The position numbers and the translations under genes were made by a program. Shown piece after piece: positions 42,417-54,688 of a stretch of DNA of 64,000 nt. Each line of letters starts with the position of its first letter. Positions within the stretch are counted from its first letter, which is position 1. The notes beneath the pieces were generated by a model. It saw only the letters and a list, made by a program, of their open reading frames with translations. It was not told the origin of the DNA and ran no database searches. Origin of the DNA: Calycina herbarum (taxonomy: Eukaryota; Ascomycota; Leotiomycetes; Helotiales; Pezizellaceae); assembly GCA_001414485.1 (NCBI GenBank), contig LLEY01000025.1:248001-312000 (forward strand). The letters are read 5' to 3'.

Positions 42417-45146
42417 TCAAAGTTTTCTCAACTTCCCAAACTCGTCTTGGATTCGAAAGAAAGGATCCATTAGATCATCGGCGTTTGCTTCATTGTATTG
42501 GATATTCCAATCCTGATTCCAAAGATTCGCTTCAAAATTTTCGATAGGCGCGTTCATCATTTGACCCGCTCCTAAATTGGCGGCCATATTCATATTGTTT
42601 GGTGTCATGGCCTCGTTGCTTACGGGTTCTGTGTCCATGTATGTTTCTACTGGTCCGGATTTCTCTATACTCGTAGTTAGATGTGGATCGTTCTTCTTTT
42701 GTTCTTGGTAAACTTCTTCAAGGAGTCCGTGTTTGGTCATTATTCGTTCTTGGTTCACGGCATTCCAGGTACCTGATGCTGTGGGTGATAAACGGGGCGG
42801 CTCTCCGCTGATGTGATATTAGCTGTAGGCTCATGAGACTGGTTACTTCGCTTACTCTTGTACTGCTGTTTGTGTGATCTGATATTGTTGTACCATTGCA
42901 CTGATGTCGTCTTGCTATAAGAACCAATTAGCATAAGATCATTCAGGCAATTGTAACAGAGATATAAGATTTTCCAGTGTTATAAGTCCACTATCGTTCG
43001 GCCGAATAATATCTATTAAATGGTATTATTCGAAATATCTGGGAGAATTAAATTAATTGACCAAAGAGATTTGAGGCAATTGAGATAAAACAATCCTGAT
43101 AATTTCAAATCATCCGGTATTTTCATTCAAATTTACATACGATGATGTCTAGGACGATTGCAAATATTCTTGAAATCTCATGATCATCCAAACTGTCTAG
43201 GTAACTTGAGGTAATATAGAGAAAGGCTGTACAGAGGAAAGCTCAGGACTTACAATTCGGTACACACTTGGGTATACTTCCCTCAAGGGTGTAAGGACGT
43301 CATAGCAGCCCTTCATCAAATCTAGAACTTCCATCTCCGAAACCACGATGTTTTCGACCTGTATATGTCGTCGTTGAGACATGATTCTCACCGACGAATA
43401 CGCACAGTGGGCAATTATAGCATCCGTGACAACTAATCCATCTGGACTATCAAGTTTCAGTATCACCCGGAAGTCACTCGCTAGCTTCAACGCATGCTCG
43501 TAACAGCTTCGCTGACATGCTCGAACATACTCCGGAGGCAATGCTTCTAAAAAGGGGCGCGGGAATGCTTCTTTGAAAAGAGAAAATAACGGTCGATAGA
43601 GGTCGCAGAAACATTGGTACCAAAACAAGTTGAGCATGATGAGCGTTTTGCGGGTTGGGGAAAATGCGTGGAGGATTAAAGAGCGCTCATTGAAGGTAAA
43701 TAAAGGCGGCAGTGATTCTTTCCATCGGTGGAGTTCGTTGCTAAATCTTTCAAAATCGTCCACTCTGGGACAATTAGGGGTATTGTTGTTTTGTATTTCA
43801 GGGCTTCTTGTGTACCTACATGCTGTCAGTAAGACGATTGTTTGGGGCCAAGCTCAACGAATTGGTGACCGGATATTGACGAACCTCAAAATACGATCTC
43901 GAATATCGTATATTCTTACAAAGTAGGCCATAATTCCAAGCTCAGAACTCGGCGCTGAAGGATTCTGTTTGTGAAGAAGTTCCGAAGACGACTCAAAATC
44001 CAGTTCAAAATCCACTTCTTTGCTTGGCAGGTTGATGTGGTTATTTGAAGCAAGGCAGACCGCAAGTTCAGGCATCCCTCCAGCATAAATAGTGTCTTGT
44101 ATGTACAGACCCCACATACATCTTCTTCTTGATTCTGCCAACATAAAGGGTATACCAGGTGTCTCATAGTTCATCCGACTGATATATGCCATGCGCGAGG
44201 CTATTGATAGGAAAAACATGCCCTTTTTGAATTTTCTCGCCGCAGAAGACGAGAACGACAACAAGAGAATGGTTTGGATATTCGATAGCCTCGCGTCTTC
44301 CATGTTTTCAATGACAAAACTCTCAGCTTCTTGAATCCAAGCCAATCTCCGTGTTTCGTCTTCTTCAGAACGTGACAAGAACACAGCACCCGCAGCACAC
44401 ACTGCCTTCAGAAGTGCAAGTGAACAAGAACCTTGTCTAAAATCTCGCATAAAGAAAGCCCTATGCAAGAAACTAAATGTTGGTAATGGATACACACAGT
44501 CAAAGTAAGCAGCAATATGAGTTTCGATAGTAATCTCGTCGCAGCGCATTGAACTGTTTAGAGTTAGATTTGATAAATATGCAACATTTGGAATCGAGAT
44601 CTCACTCTTCTAGTGAGGTTGCTGACGCAGGCTGTTCCTGCACAGTCCTCAATAGACTCCTTGACCTGGAGTTTCTCTCCCCAATTGCAGAGCCTTCGTC
44701 CTTATGACTGGTGGCATATGAAGAAGAGGATTCTGAGCCCGGACTCAATGGAACTACCCCAAGGACCTTTCGTTTTGACGGCAAATATTCACACTTGAAT
44801 CCTCGGGAAGTACATCTTCTACAACTTGGTCGCTCAGCCGAGCAGCGTGCTTTTTGGCTGTGACAAGCAGCACATGCTCTCGGCACTCTTTTTCGGAGGG
44901 TACCAGCAAGCGTATAATTTTCTCCCGGTCTTCCTATAAAGTCTTGTGGATTCTGAAGGGACTCGGCTGCGGGTTGGATACACTCAAAATTGAGTCGTTC
45001 ACAATTGACACATGGCCTCTCTTCTGGGGCATCTGGGGCGCGATTACATTTAACCTAGGTTGTTGTTAATATTTGGTAACATTCCAATTATGACAGAGAT
45101 GATCAACTTTTCGATTGCGGCACTGTTGGCAGGCTGCCGGGGGCAT
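42417..45146 (-). CDS. Zn2Cys6 transcription factor with two tandem zinc clusters
   Basis: Minus strand, at least six exons. Well-supported ones are 45146-45108, 45054-44606, 44553-43885 and 43815 to about 43254. After these come a short exon around 43200-43145 (SLDDHEISRIFAIVLDII), one around 42910-42850 (QDDISAMVQQYQITQTAVQ) and a last one from about 42807 to 42417. Cluster 1 is split by the first intron: CQQCRNRK then VKCNRAPDAPEERPCVNC.., ending FEC. Cluster 2 follows about 35 residues later: CAACHSQKARCSAERPSC, then RRCTSRGFKC. The fungal-specific middle homology region is visible (IAAYFDCVYPLPTFSFLH, RRRCMWGLYIQDTIY). The intron before SLDDHE is uncertain in phase, as the donor with best consensus (GTAAGT) does not keep frame. 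It is divergent from the transporter and convergent with the sulfatase. Confidence 0.82.
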
Positions 45147-46130
45147 CTTGTTCCCGAGACTCGGGCCAGTCCAGCCCCCTATTTGTGGGTAGCTCAGCGT
45201 CAGAACGTCGGAGAGAGTGCACAACGAAGAGGTCGCAGAGGAAGATTCTGGTGTGCAAAATGTTTGTCGGTGTACGGACCCTTCCTACATTCTAGATTCC
45301 AAACACAAACCTTGAGACTGTCGCCCCCTTGCACCATACGAGTACTTGTATTACCATTAAGCAATATTGCACCATCGGGTCTCCATACCTTGTTCCCCGA
45401 ACTTAGCATGAGATGTTTTGATGTTGGCTGTGTCCAATCCTACCTAGGTAAGTATTTATTTTGTGGGGTAAGGTTACTCCACATAAGACAAATAAAAACG
45501 GCAGTAGAGAACTCCCCTTCTAAATTCCTACAAGTGAGTGTCTGGGACAATTACTTGAGTTTCTCCATCATGTTAGAACAACTACCAAGATTTTACCAGA
45601 AAGCTGGAACAATGAGAGGATTTACAGTTGCTCTTTCCTCTTACCGATAACCCGCGACAGCCTTAGTAGTGGAGAACTTCACGGGCTTCAATTCGACTCC
45701 AGCGACACGCAACAACACCCCTGACCTTGCTATCGTTCACGGGCTACAATATACCCCCCATATATATCCATCCACCTTTTTTCAGATATCTGGGGATTTC
45801 AACGGGGAAAAAACATCGCGTGCTTTACCCGCAAGTATTCGCAATGAGTCTCGATGAACGTCTAACAGTCCCAAACGGTGAACATTCTATTTCCACGCTT
45901 TTAAATCTGGAAATGTCGTTTATATTCGATTGTGCCTGCCGCCGAGAACCGTAGAGCAACGTCGCCGCGACGCCGAGTACCAACAGCTTCAAGGGTAGGT
46001 GAAGGTGATCAATTTTATTTGATAAGGGGTTGATCTCGTCCTTTCCTAGAAGTAGCCTCCTTTTCCACGCCCCTCGCTCCTTCCTTCATCCTTCCTGTGT
46101 AATTCTACTAGTGCTAGAAATGTAGCAGCC
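45147..46130. promoter_or_regulatory. Divergent promoter between zinc-cluster regulator and transporter
   Basis: About 1 kb separates the two start codons. A TATA-like stretch (CATATATAT) lies near 45765, and CCG triplets occur at 45939, 45942 and 45949; the outer two are seven bases apart, the same gap as in the CGG-N7-CCG site near the sulfatase. A 196-codon plus-strand frame at 45060-45650 is open but mostly antisense to the regulator's first exons and leader, with no motif. Confidence 0.4.
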
Positions 46131-48183
46131 ATGTTATCCAAAGGAGCGCTCAAGTATTTCAACAGACAACTCCTCCTCGCTTGTCTCCTTATCGCAGTCT
46201 CCACGTTTAATTATGGCTTCGATAACCAGGCGTTTGCCACCACCCAGGCCATGAATGCCTTCACGAAACAATTCGGTGTTTATAATAAGAAAACAAAGTT
46301 GTATGCTTTGGAAACTTATTGGCTCTCGTTGTTTAACAGTTTGAACTATATTGGTTTTGCAGCAGGTAAGTCACGTGTTAGCACAATTCCAGAAACATCC
46401 TAAAGAACGGATAGATAAACAGGGTTATTTCTAATGCGGGGTAGGCGTGGTTATTGGCAGTCAGATCAGTGCGAGATATGGGAGACGTATGTGCATGTTT
46501 TCAATGAGTTGGTGGGCTTTGGTCACTGCAACCATCACGGTCACTGCTTCCCATCGGGAACAAATTTTGATGGCGAGAATCCTCAATTGTAAGTTATTTG
46601 CGTGTCTTGATGCCCTCTTGAAAAATATAGATGTTAACCGAAGTAGATGTTTACGTTGGCATGGAACTTTCAGTAGTACCTGTCTATCAATCCGAGATTG
46701 TACCCACCTCTGTTCGTGGTTTGGTAGTTGGGACATATCAATTCAGTTTAATTGTAAGATAATCTTTCTCGCGCGAACTTCAGTCATCGTATGTGCGTTT
46801 GAATAATGACATTGTCCGAAAATGTCTCGGGTATTAAGATGATTGAAACTTGATTCTCCGAAACCTTCTCGATCAACAGATTCAACTATCCGAATTCTTT
46901 TTGTAAATTAGAACAACATCTTTTGATATATTTCATCACACTAAAAAAGGAAATAACTTTTACTAATGCCTTGTTTCTTAGCTAGGAGGAATCGTAATCA
47001 ACTCAATCTGTCGTGGAACCAGTGATCTCACAGGAAGTCGTGCCTACAGAATCCCTTTCGGGTGCTTCTATATCGTCCCATCCATCGTTTTGAGTTTGAT
47101 CTGGTTTATTCCTGAAGTAAGTCTTTCTCTCAATCCGATCTACTTCAATTACCTAACAATACAAATAGTCACCTCGCTGGCTCCTCACACAAGGCCGAAC
47201 CGAAGAAGCTCGCATCGCCCTTACCAAGCTACGCGGAGGAACCATCACTTCGGAAGAAATCGAGAAAGAATTCATCGCCACACAATTCACGCTTGAAAAC
47301 GAAGTCGAAAAGGGGAAATTCATGGAACTCTTCCAGGGCGTAAACTTCAAGCGGACAATCATCGTTGTAGGAGTAAACTTCTTCCAACAAGCTACCGGCC
47401 AAGCTTTCGTATCTCAATATGGAGCCATCTTCATCAAAAGTTTGGGAACAGTCAATCCATTCGATATGACACTCATCAACGGTGCTGTAAACTGCTTTGG
47501 ATTGGTATTGAGTTTAACCCTGGTCGATAAAATTGGAAGACGGTTAGTTCTTCGTTCTTCCCCGTTTGCTCTCCATCCTGGCTAACGATTCTAGACCTCT
47601 CCTCATTGCCGGTGCAATCTTTCAAATCCTTGGACTCCTAGCCATGGGTTCTCTCGGGACAGTAGCAACCCCTGTCCTCGCCGTCCGTACCGCAATTGTA
47701 GCCATGCTCTCCGTCTTCGCCTTCGGTTTCTCCCTCGGTTGGGGACCGCTCGCCTACGTGTTAACGACTGAGATGCCCTCCCTCCATCTACGAGATCAAT
47801 CTCAACGTATCGCATCGCTTGTAAATATTGTCACTGCATTTATTGTTTCTTTCACGCTGCCTTACTTATTGAACGCTCCATATGCGAATTTACACTCTAA
47901 AGTTGGATTCATTTATGGAAGTATGGCTGTTTGTACACTGGCTTTCACATTTTTCCTTGTGCCCGAGTGTAAGGGAAAGAGTTTGGAGGAGATTGATCTT
48001 ATGTTTCAAGAGGGGGTTCCTTTGAGGAAGTTTGGAAGTTACCAGGCGAGTGAGAGGCTGGGCGATGTTATGGGGAAGGGGACGACTACCACTGCTAGTG
48101 TTGGCGAGCAGGTTGGCGAGAAGGATGTTGGACTTGTGAAGGTTCATTCCCAGGGGTCGAATGCTGAGGGTTCTAGAAGTTAG
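46131..48183 (+). CDS. MFS sugar-type transporter
   Basis: Six exons (46131-46365, 46445-46588, 46647-46753, 46982-47116, 47169-47542, 47595-48183) give 527 residues in one frame. Sugar-porter marks are present: a first membrane segment with FNYGFDNQAFATTQ, the loop-2 motif GSQISARYGRR, VPVYQSEIVPTSVRGLVVG, the PESPRW block formed across the fourth intron, NFFQQATGQAFVSQYG in helix 7 and DKIGRR after helix 8. The C-terminal signature PECKGKSLEEIDLMF is typical of fungal hexose and alpha-glucoside permeases. Twelve membrane segments are consistent with the hydrophobic pattern. It sits in the plasma membrane and probably moves a sugar or sugar-like compound by proton symport. Being divergent from the zinc-cluster regulator suggests joint control with the sulfatase. 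Confidence 0.9.
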
Positions 48184-48354
48184 ATCTTATCTGTGTATTG
48201 TTCATCTAGGCCAATCCATAATATAATCCGAGAAGCATAGTTTAATTTAATGTTTATGTTCTCTTCTCTGACTTCAAATTTGCGCACTCGAGGAACACGA
48301 TTTCTGATTGGCCAATAACGACATTGAAGTGATGTAATGTTATTGTTCTGGTAT

Positions 48355-48540
48355 ACTTTATTCACTAATTACAGAGTTGACCAATCAATCACGTTACTAT
48401 CGTAGAGTATTAAGTAGTAAGGCTAGCCATTAAGTTATATTATTCGAGAATATTTAATTGAATGTTTTAACAGTAGAGAGTATTAGAGACACATCCGAGT
48501 AGCGTTTATTTAATACGAATTGATGAAACATATAATTGGT
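48355..48540. repeat. Dispersed non-coding repeat, copy 3 of 3
   Basis: It shares ordered words with the copies at 4475 and 13150: TTGACCAATCAATCACGTTACT, GTATTAAGTAGTAAGGCTAG, TAAGTTATATTATTCGAGAA, then ACACATCCGAGTAGCGTTTA. It lies just downstream of the transporter gene. This copy is the best preserved of the three. Confidence 0.6.
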
Positions 48541-48965
48541 TAAAGCATTACAGGGCGGACAAAATCAACCTGCGAAACAGTAGATGAGAGGTGCGATATT
48601 TCTAAGTCAGTCAGTCAGCAATGTCATCGCTAGGTAAAACCAAAAACCAAACAACCGACACAGCATGAATTGCAGAAACATAACACGACCCGGCAGTGAT
48701 CCAGCACGTACCTAGCAAGTATACTCATGGCGAGCTGCGAAAGCAGTTCGTTCTGACTGGCTGATTCAAAGCGGCAAGCAGACCTGAATTCTGGGCAAAG
48801 TGCTTTTTCTGACCACCACTCAATTGTTCTGTGCCCGTTCCCCGATCCGCTTGATCTTGTCTGAACCTACAAAATCGATGCAATCCTCATGCCTGTACAG
48901 CCAGACCAGTAAGCACAAGTAAATAAAAGTCGACTTCTGCCATTAAACTTCACACCTCATAGTTC

Positions 48966-49193
48966 ATGGAATTGTTCTCAACGTCAACAACACCTACCCA
49001 AACCATGACCATGTCAACCGAAGCTCGCATCGCTATTATCGCCCTTTTCATCACAACACCTCCAACTTTACTTCTACTTTGGAAATGTATACGACAAGCA
49101 TTGCTTAAAAGACAAAAACACCAAGATAGATGTAAGTCAACAAATTTTTGCCAACGAAAGAACATGCTAACAAAAGTCCCTACTAAGTTATAA
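48966..49193 (+). CDS. Possible small membrane protein (tentative)
   Basis: A 75-codon frame with one hydrophobic segment (IAIIALFITTPPTLLLLW) followed by basic residues. A strong donor (GTAAGT at 49132) and a CTAAC word downstream suggest an intron. Beyond it, two open frames look protein-like, one holding WCRFCGWSSLSYGNC, but neither joins in phase with the first exon. So this is either a small two-exon gene with a damaged junction or chance. Confidence 0.25.
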   Translation: MELFSTSTTPTQTMTMSTEARIAIIALFITTPPTLLLLWKCIRQALLKRQKHQDRCKSTNFCQRKNMLTKVPTKL

Positions 49194-50224
49194 ACAAGAA
49201 GGAAGATATCGACGGTGAAAGTGTACCTCAAGCTTCCAGGCAGCAAATCCGGCAAGGAGAACCCAAACACCAATGCAAGACTGGGAAAGAACGGGAGCTG
49301 GGATGAATACTTATTTGAGGTGTGGTGTCGATTCTGCGGTTGGAGTTCATTGTCGTATGGGAATTGTGATTGATGCTAGTGCATGACAGGAGTTATGCGG
49401 TGTTGATTTTTTTGGTATTGGGGCTGGCTCATTGCGTATGGTGAAAATGATGGGTGTAGAACAGGTCCTATCTTATGGTGGCGTCAACACGGGTCTGAGG
49501 AGGTTGACATTGTCGCGTCGAGTTAAGAGATGCAGCTGTAAGCTACCCGGGTTATTGCTCCCTGGCGCTCCTCTGTCTTTTTGTGCGACTATTCCGGCCA
49601 ACTTTCCCAATTCTTCCAACCCTTCACACTCATTTATCATAGGTATAATCGAGAGAGTAATGCTTACTTCTCTTTTGAATAGTGGGTATACTCAAATCCA
49701 CGGGGGTTTTTCAACTCAACTATGAAAACTCTCCACAACCTCCCCCATTCTGTTCCACACTTGTCGCACATCTCACAAATCACTTCACAAACACCGAAAA
49801 TAGCTAAAGTAATCTTTCTTTTATTCACACTCTTACTCTCAACTATCTACCGCGTCTCAACTTTCGCACCACCACCAGATCACCCAACCACCTTCACGCA
49901 AACGAAGAAAAAGGGGAAGAAAAAATTCTAGGAGGCAAAATATGATCTATCTCTACTCGCTCCCTCCCTTCAATTTACTCATTACGCAGATTTTGTAAAA
50001 AGGTTGTAAAAAGGGGCAAGAAGAAGCACTCTCCAAAGCGCGCCGCTAAACACAACCGCAACCCCAACTCCAGAACCCAACTCCTACAAACAAAACAAGC
50101 CAAACGCAAACCCAAGTGCCATCTAGAAAGCACAGATATCAAGACTCCCGCCCCTTCGTCTAAAAAGACAAAATTCTTATCTTCTCTTAGTCTTACCACT
50201 ATCATGAGTATGAGGAGGAGAAGC
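49194..50224. other. Intergenic, no supportable gene
   Basis: Short frames only. The right end is the 3' flank of the Fun30-type gene on the minus strand. Confidence 0.4.
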
Positions 50225-53200
50225 TCAAACAAGCATCTCATCTGCCTCATCCTTCTTCTCTTTCCCCTTCCCCTTGGCCTTCCCCTGACTAGCAACCATA
50301 TCAACAATCGACTTTTGCCGTCCAGGAAGCTTCTCCTTATCGCCCTTTTTCTTGACCTCCTTCTTCTCCTTCTTCTCATCCTTCCCCTCATCCACCACCT
50401 CCTCAACAACACCATCATCCCCAGCCATCCCCTCCAACAACATTTTAGAAACAGCCTTTTCGCCAGCCAAGTCGGCAGCAGCTTCGTCATCACCCGCCAC
50501 TCTCCCATCCAACTCCAATTTACTCTGTCCGAGCGCATAGATGGCCTCCTCAACCGTCCCCTTAGTAACCAATCTCACAACCTCAACATCCCTCGTCTGT
50601 CCAACCCGATGCGCCCGATTCTCCGCCTGTCGATCATCCTGAGGATTAAACGATCCATCGAAGATAATAACCTTATTAGCATACATCAAATTAATGCCCG
50701 TGCCTCCAGCTTTAGTAGTAAGCAAAAAGACCGTAATGGAATCGTCATCGCGGAAAGTATCAATGAGAGATTGTCGTTCGTCGATTTTAGTCGAACCATC
50801 GATACGCGTGAAGTGGATGAGGGAGGAGTTGAGTACCGCTTCGAGGATATCGAGGACAAGGGCGAATTGCGAGAAGATGAGGACGCGGTCGCCGTTTTCT
50901 TTGTATTGTTTTACGAGCTTGATCATGGATTCTACTTTGCCTGATTTCATCCATTCGAGGTCGGGGACATCGAAGTTGGAGATGCAGGGGTAGTCGTAGC
51001 ACCATGTGTGCAGCCAGAAATCGGACCCTGATCTCATCTCTTCGATCAAATGCTCTCGCTTGTGGTGCTTGTCGGTTGGAAAGTGGGTAGGTAGCTTCTT
51101 CCGTAATATATCAGCCATAGACTCGATCTTCTCATTGGTGAAGTGTCGTCGGAAAAGCATAGGGTGGATAGAAGCCTTTCGGAGTTGCATCAGAGGGTTA
51201 TTCTCATCATTGGCATTCTTTGGGATCTTCGCTCCTTCAACTCGAAGACGAGCGCGCTCTCGAGCTTGGTTGATATGTCCATCATAGATCTTCTTTTGAC
51301 TAGGATGCAAGGTGGAATATTCGACTCGGCATGTCTTGGTAGGAAGATGCTTAAGAACTTGAGCCTTCTTCCGACGAAGGACAAATGGGGTAAGCATGGA
51401 TCTTGCTCGCGCAATTCTCTGGGCTGATAGTAGGGCAGCATGATCCTTATCTCCAGTCTTTGCCTTGGCCTTGAAGATGTAGTTCAAATCCTCAGCTCGC
51501 TCTTGGAAAACAGTGGGCATGATGAAAGCCAACAAAGCAGCCAGCTCCTGAAGATTGTTTTGCAGGGGAGTACCGGTTAGGAGAAGTCGGAATGTTGCTG
51601 GGATTTTGATGAGACCTTGGTATCTGAGGGAATTGATGTTCTTCAAATAATGGCCCTCATCGTAAACACAGACCTATAAATTAATCAGAAACTATTCACA
51701 GTAGGTGAGGAGGGGAGGCTTGGAAAAGTCCAGTAAACTTACGTCGGGCTTAAGATGTCTCATGAATTTATTGTCCTCCTTCTTTTGCGCCATATCATAT
51801 GTCGTCACTACGATATTGATTGTGTGACGGTTATTCAAAATAGCTTCGGCCATCTCAACTCGTTCCTTTTGAAGACCTGCAACTGTTAGATCGTTTCCTT
51901 CAAGACCTGAAGGCATACATACCATGATAAGGCTCAACTACTAGCTGTGGTGCGAATCGATTACACTCTCGTAGCCAATTTTCCAAAGTAGATCCAGGAC
52001 AGACAACCAAATGAGGACCGCTGTTGCCATTTTCAACAAGATGAGCCAAAAACGCAATGACCTGACAAGTCTTCCCAAGACCCATCTCATCAGCCAAAAT
52101 GCAACTCAGCTTTCGTCTGTACATGAGAGCAAGCCAATTTAGACCGACAACTTGGTAATCTTTCAGCACACAATCTTCGGCCATCATGTTGGGCTTCTTG
52201 AGAAAGTTGATTTGACTTCGCTTCCGAGTAGCTGTTCGAATCTCATCTTCATCGTTCTTGGGCGATCCATTGCCACTGGTTGGAGACCCAATGCCAGAGT
52301 CACGTAAATCTTCCTCCTCTAGTGAAGTCATTTCGAGTTCTCCATCTTTCGAAGCCCCAAAAACATCGAATCCCCAAGTAGCCATCTCCTCTGCTAGTGG
52401 TTTACCGAGAGCCTCGCATCTCGAGACCAGAATGTCGATTGCTTCGTATCCACTGAACATGTCGTGAGCGGTGTCAACAATCTTGTTCCCAATAGGAGCT
52501 TTCGTGCTTTTACGTCCATTTTTCAAAGGCTTCGAATTCTCAACCGCTCTAGCGACGTCTAGATTTTTGAAAGGACGAGCAGCAACCATCATTTCCGCAA
52601 TCTCAGTGGTGATACTTGTAAGTTCCACAAGTTCCTCTGCACTGCATGTATTGAGATACTTGAGAAGTCTAGCATCAAGTTCTGGATCATCCTCGGATTC
52701 CGTGGCAATTGCAGAATCGTCAGTATCATACTCTTCAATGGCGATAGGCTCATCGTCATCTTCCACTGTAATCGATTGCATAGGCGATGGTTCTCCTGGT
52801 GTTGCATTTTTGCGTCCCTGCATGAGCTTTCTCTTTTTGGGGTTCGCGACTGGAGTGGTTGGTCTGTGGCCACCCATGGCTTGTGTAGATGAATATTTGT
52901 CTCTGATCGACTTGGTTGGCATATCCAATCCTCGCTTCATCTGAGGTTCCTGCTTTGCTGGCACTGGCAAAGAGAGCTCATCGTCCGAAATTATTTGAAC
53001 ATCTGGTGCAGACACAAGCAAATTGATAGCCTCGTCCAAACCGCCCCGACATTTCAAAAGAGCTTCTCGTGCACAAAATATAGTTACTTCGGGCAACACC
53101 ATTCGTATCCTAATGATATTGGCTCGTATATCTGCATCTGTAATTTCGCTCATACGAATATCGCCGCCAACCGGCTGAGCTCTATCCGGTCTATTCTGCT

Positions 53201-54017
53201 GTCGCTGTTGTCCCGGTTGATACGACGAATTGTTGATAACGGCCTGGAATTTAGCAGCGCCATTCAAGCCAGTACTTCTCGAAGCAAATGCGGTAGGTTT
53301 GATGCCATTGACGCTCGATGATCCAAAAGAACTCTCCACACTTCTTGGTGCAAATGTCGAAGGTTTGATATTCGCCTTTGCCAGTCTGCCATCATCGGAA
53401 TCCGATTCTCCCCCTTCGAATTTCGGTCCATCGTCTTCGTCCGAGTCGAGTAAATCGATAGAGAATGGCGTAGGTTTGGAAATGATACCGGCAGGTGGTT
53501 TATATGCCGTACCCGCAGGTGCCATGGCCGAAGCCAGACTGATTCTTGGTGGGGGAATGCCATTCGGCTTCGTCTTCGGTTGGGGCGTAGGTTCATCGCG
53601 ACCTGTGAATGGGGAAGAAGCTGGGACTTGTACAATCGATGGAGTCGCAGGCGATGACGCAACCCTATCTAGTATCTGGGTCGGCTGAGTCTCGAAGATT
53701 GGGGGTCGTCCAAGAATTTGTGTGGGTTGGGTTTCGAAGGCAGACTTTCCGAGAATTTGTGTAGGTTGAGTCTCATAACCACTTGTTGGACCCTTCGAAA
53801 GTATCTGGGTAGGTTGCGTCTCATGTGGTTTTTTCGGCGTATCAGGAACATAACCAGATAGCAACTCATCCCCACTATCCTCCTCTGAGTTGTATCCAGT
53901 GACTGCGGGGGAATTGGAACTAGAATCGTTGTATCCGCCAGCAGTCTTTTGTCTCTTGACAGCGGGGGAGTCGGGTACCAGCATGCCACCACCGTTGGCG
54001 CCAAGGTTGAAGGCCAT
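50225..54017 (-). CDS. FUN30: Fun30/SMARCAD1-type SNF2 chromatin remodeler
   Basis: Three exons (54017-51923, 51876-51743, 51673-50225) give 1225 residues. The N-terminal region is disordered and includes four copies of ETQPTQIL at residues 66-73, 82-89, 95-102 and 109-116. A CUE-like helix pair follows (FCAREALLKCRGGLDEAINL), as in Fun30. The ATPase core has Walker A in LADEMGLGKTCQVIAFL and a DEGH box just after the second intron (VCVYDEGHYLKN). The C-terminal helicase lobe has LLTTKAGGTGINL and RAHRVGQTRDVEVVRL. A Lys/Glu-rich tail ends the protein. Fun30 slides and edits nucleosomes, supports silencing and promotes DNA-end resection. Yeast Fun30 is 1131 residues, so the size fits. Vma21 lies upstream in the opposite direction. 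Confidence 0.92.
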
Positions 54018-54688
54018 GTTGTGCTAAATGTATGGCGACTGCGAAAGATTGCGCAGAGCGTATTGGCACAGCAAGCCTATACCGGAAGAGGTGTTAGGAT
54101 GGAAGGTAGTGGTTGGAATTGTGTCGTTGGAGGGGGGTCGCAAAGTTGAAGTTGAGAGTTGCGTCCGCTCTACTTTTCCACCTTCACCCACAACCTGCAC
54201 CAAGCACTGCGACGCTAAGATAGCAAGCCACTAACAAACCAAGTCCAGGAGAAAAGCGCACAATGATTCAAATTCCGCTCAAAGTCGTGTAGGAAACTAT
54301 ATTGCAAGTTTAGTTGCTGAAAGGGGGGGGAGGTGAATTTCAAAGGTGAATCCTAAAAGCAACAACCTGGGGGAAAGGCAAAGAACGGGGGAGTCCTAAA
54401 AAGAATTGACGCTAAAAAAAACTGCCTTGCACTTTACGCGTGCTTGGGGAAGCGCGCAGAGAGAAACACGAAGTCAGCCCCTCTCCTCCGCCCTAGCAAA
54501 GTCCAGGGTTCTATGTCAACACTACAACTCACTTCCACCTCTACAAAAAAGCCATCATCAAAATCCATCTCATGCACTAGAAAGGAGACATAAATTCAGC
54601 TACTCTCTTTCACCACCTCTACAAAAGACAATTGCCCCTTTACGCTATAGCCACAAGCAAAAGCCCCCATCAAAACCCATCCATCACC
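54018..54688. promoter_or_regulatory. Divergent promoter of the Fun30-type and Vma21 genes
   Basis: About 670 bases between two divergent starts. A G-run of nine lies near 54325. A 169-codon plus frame (54406-54915) crosses into the Vma21 first exon in another frame and has no motif. Confidence 0.45.

Noticed and set aside
45060..45650. 196-codon plus-strand frame
   Set aside because: Partly antisense to the first exons of the zinc-cluster regulator and otherwise in its promoter; no domain.
50204..50944. 246-codon plus-strand frame rich in Leu and Ile
   Set aside because: Antisense to the C-terminal helicase lobe and Lys/Glu tail of the Fun30-type gene.
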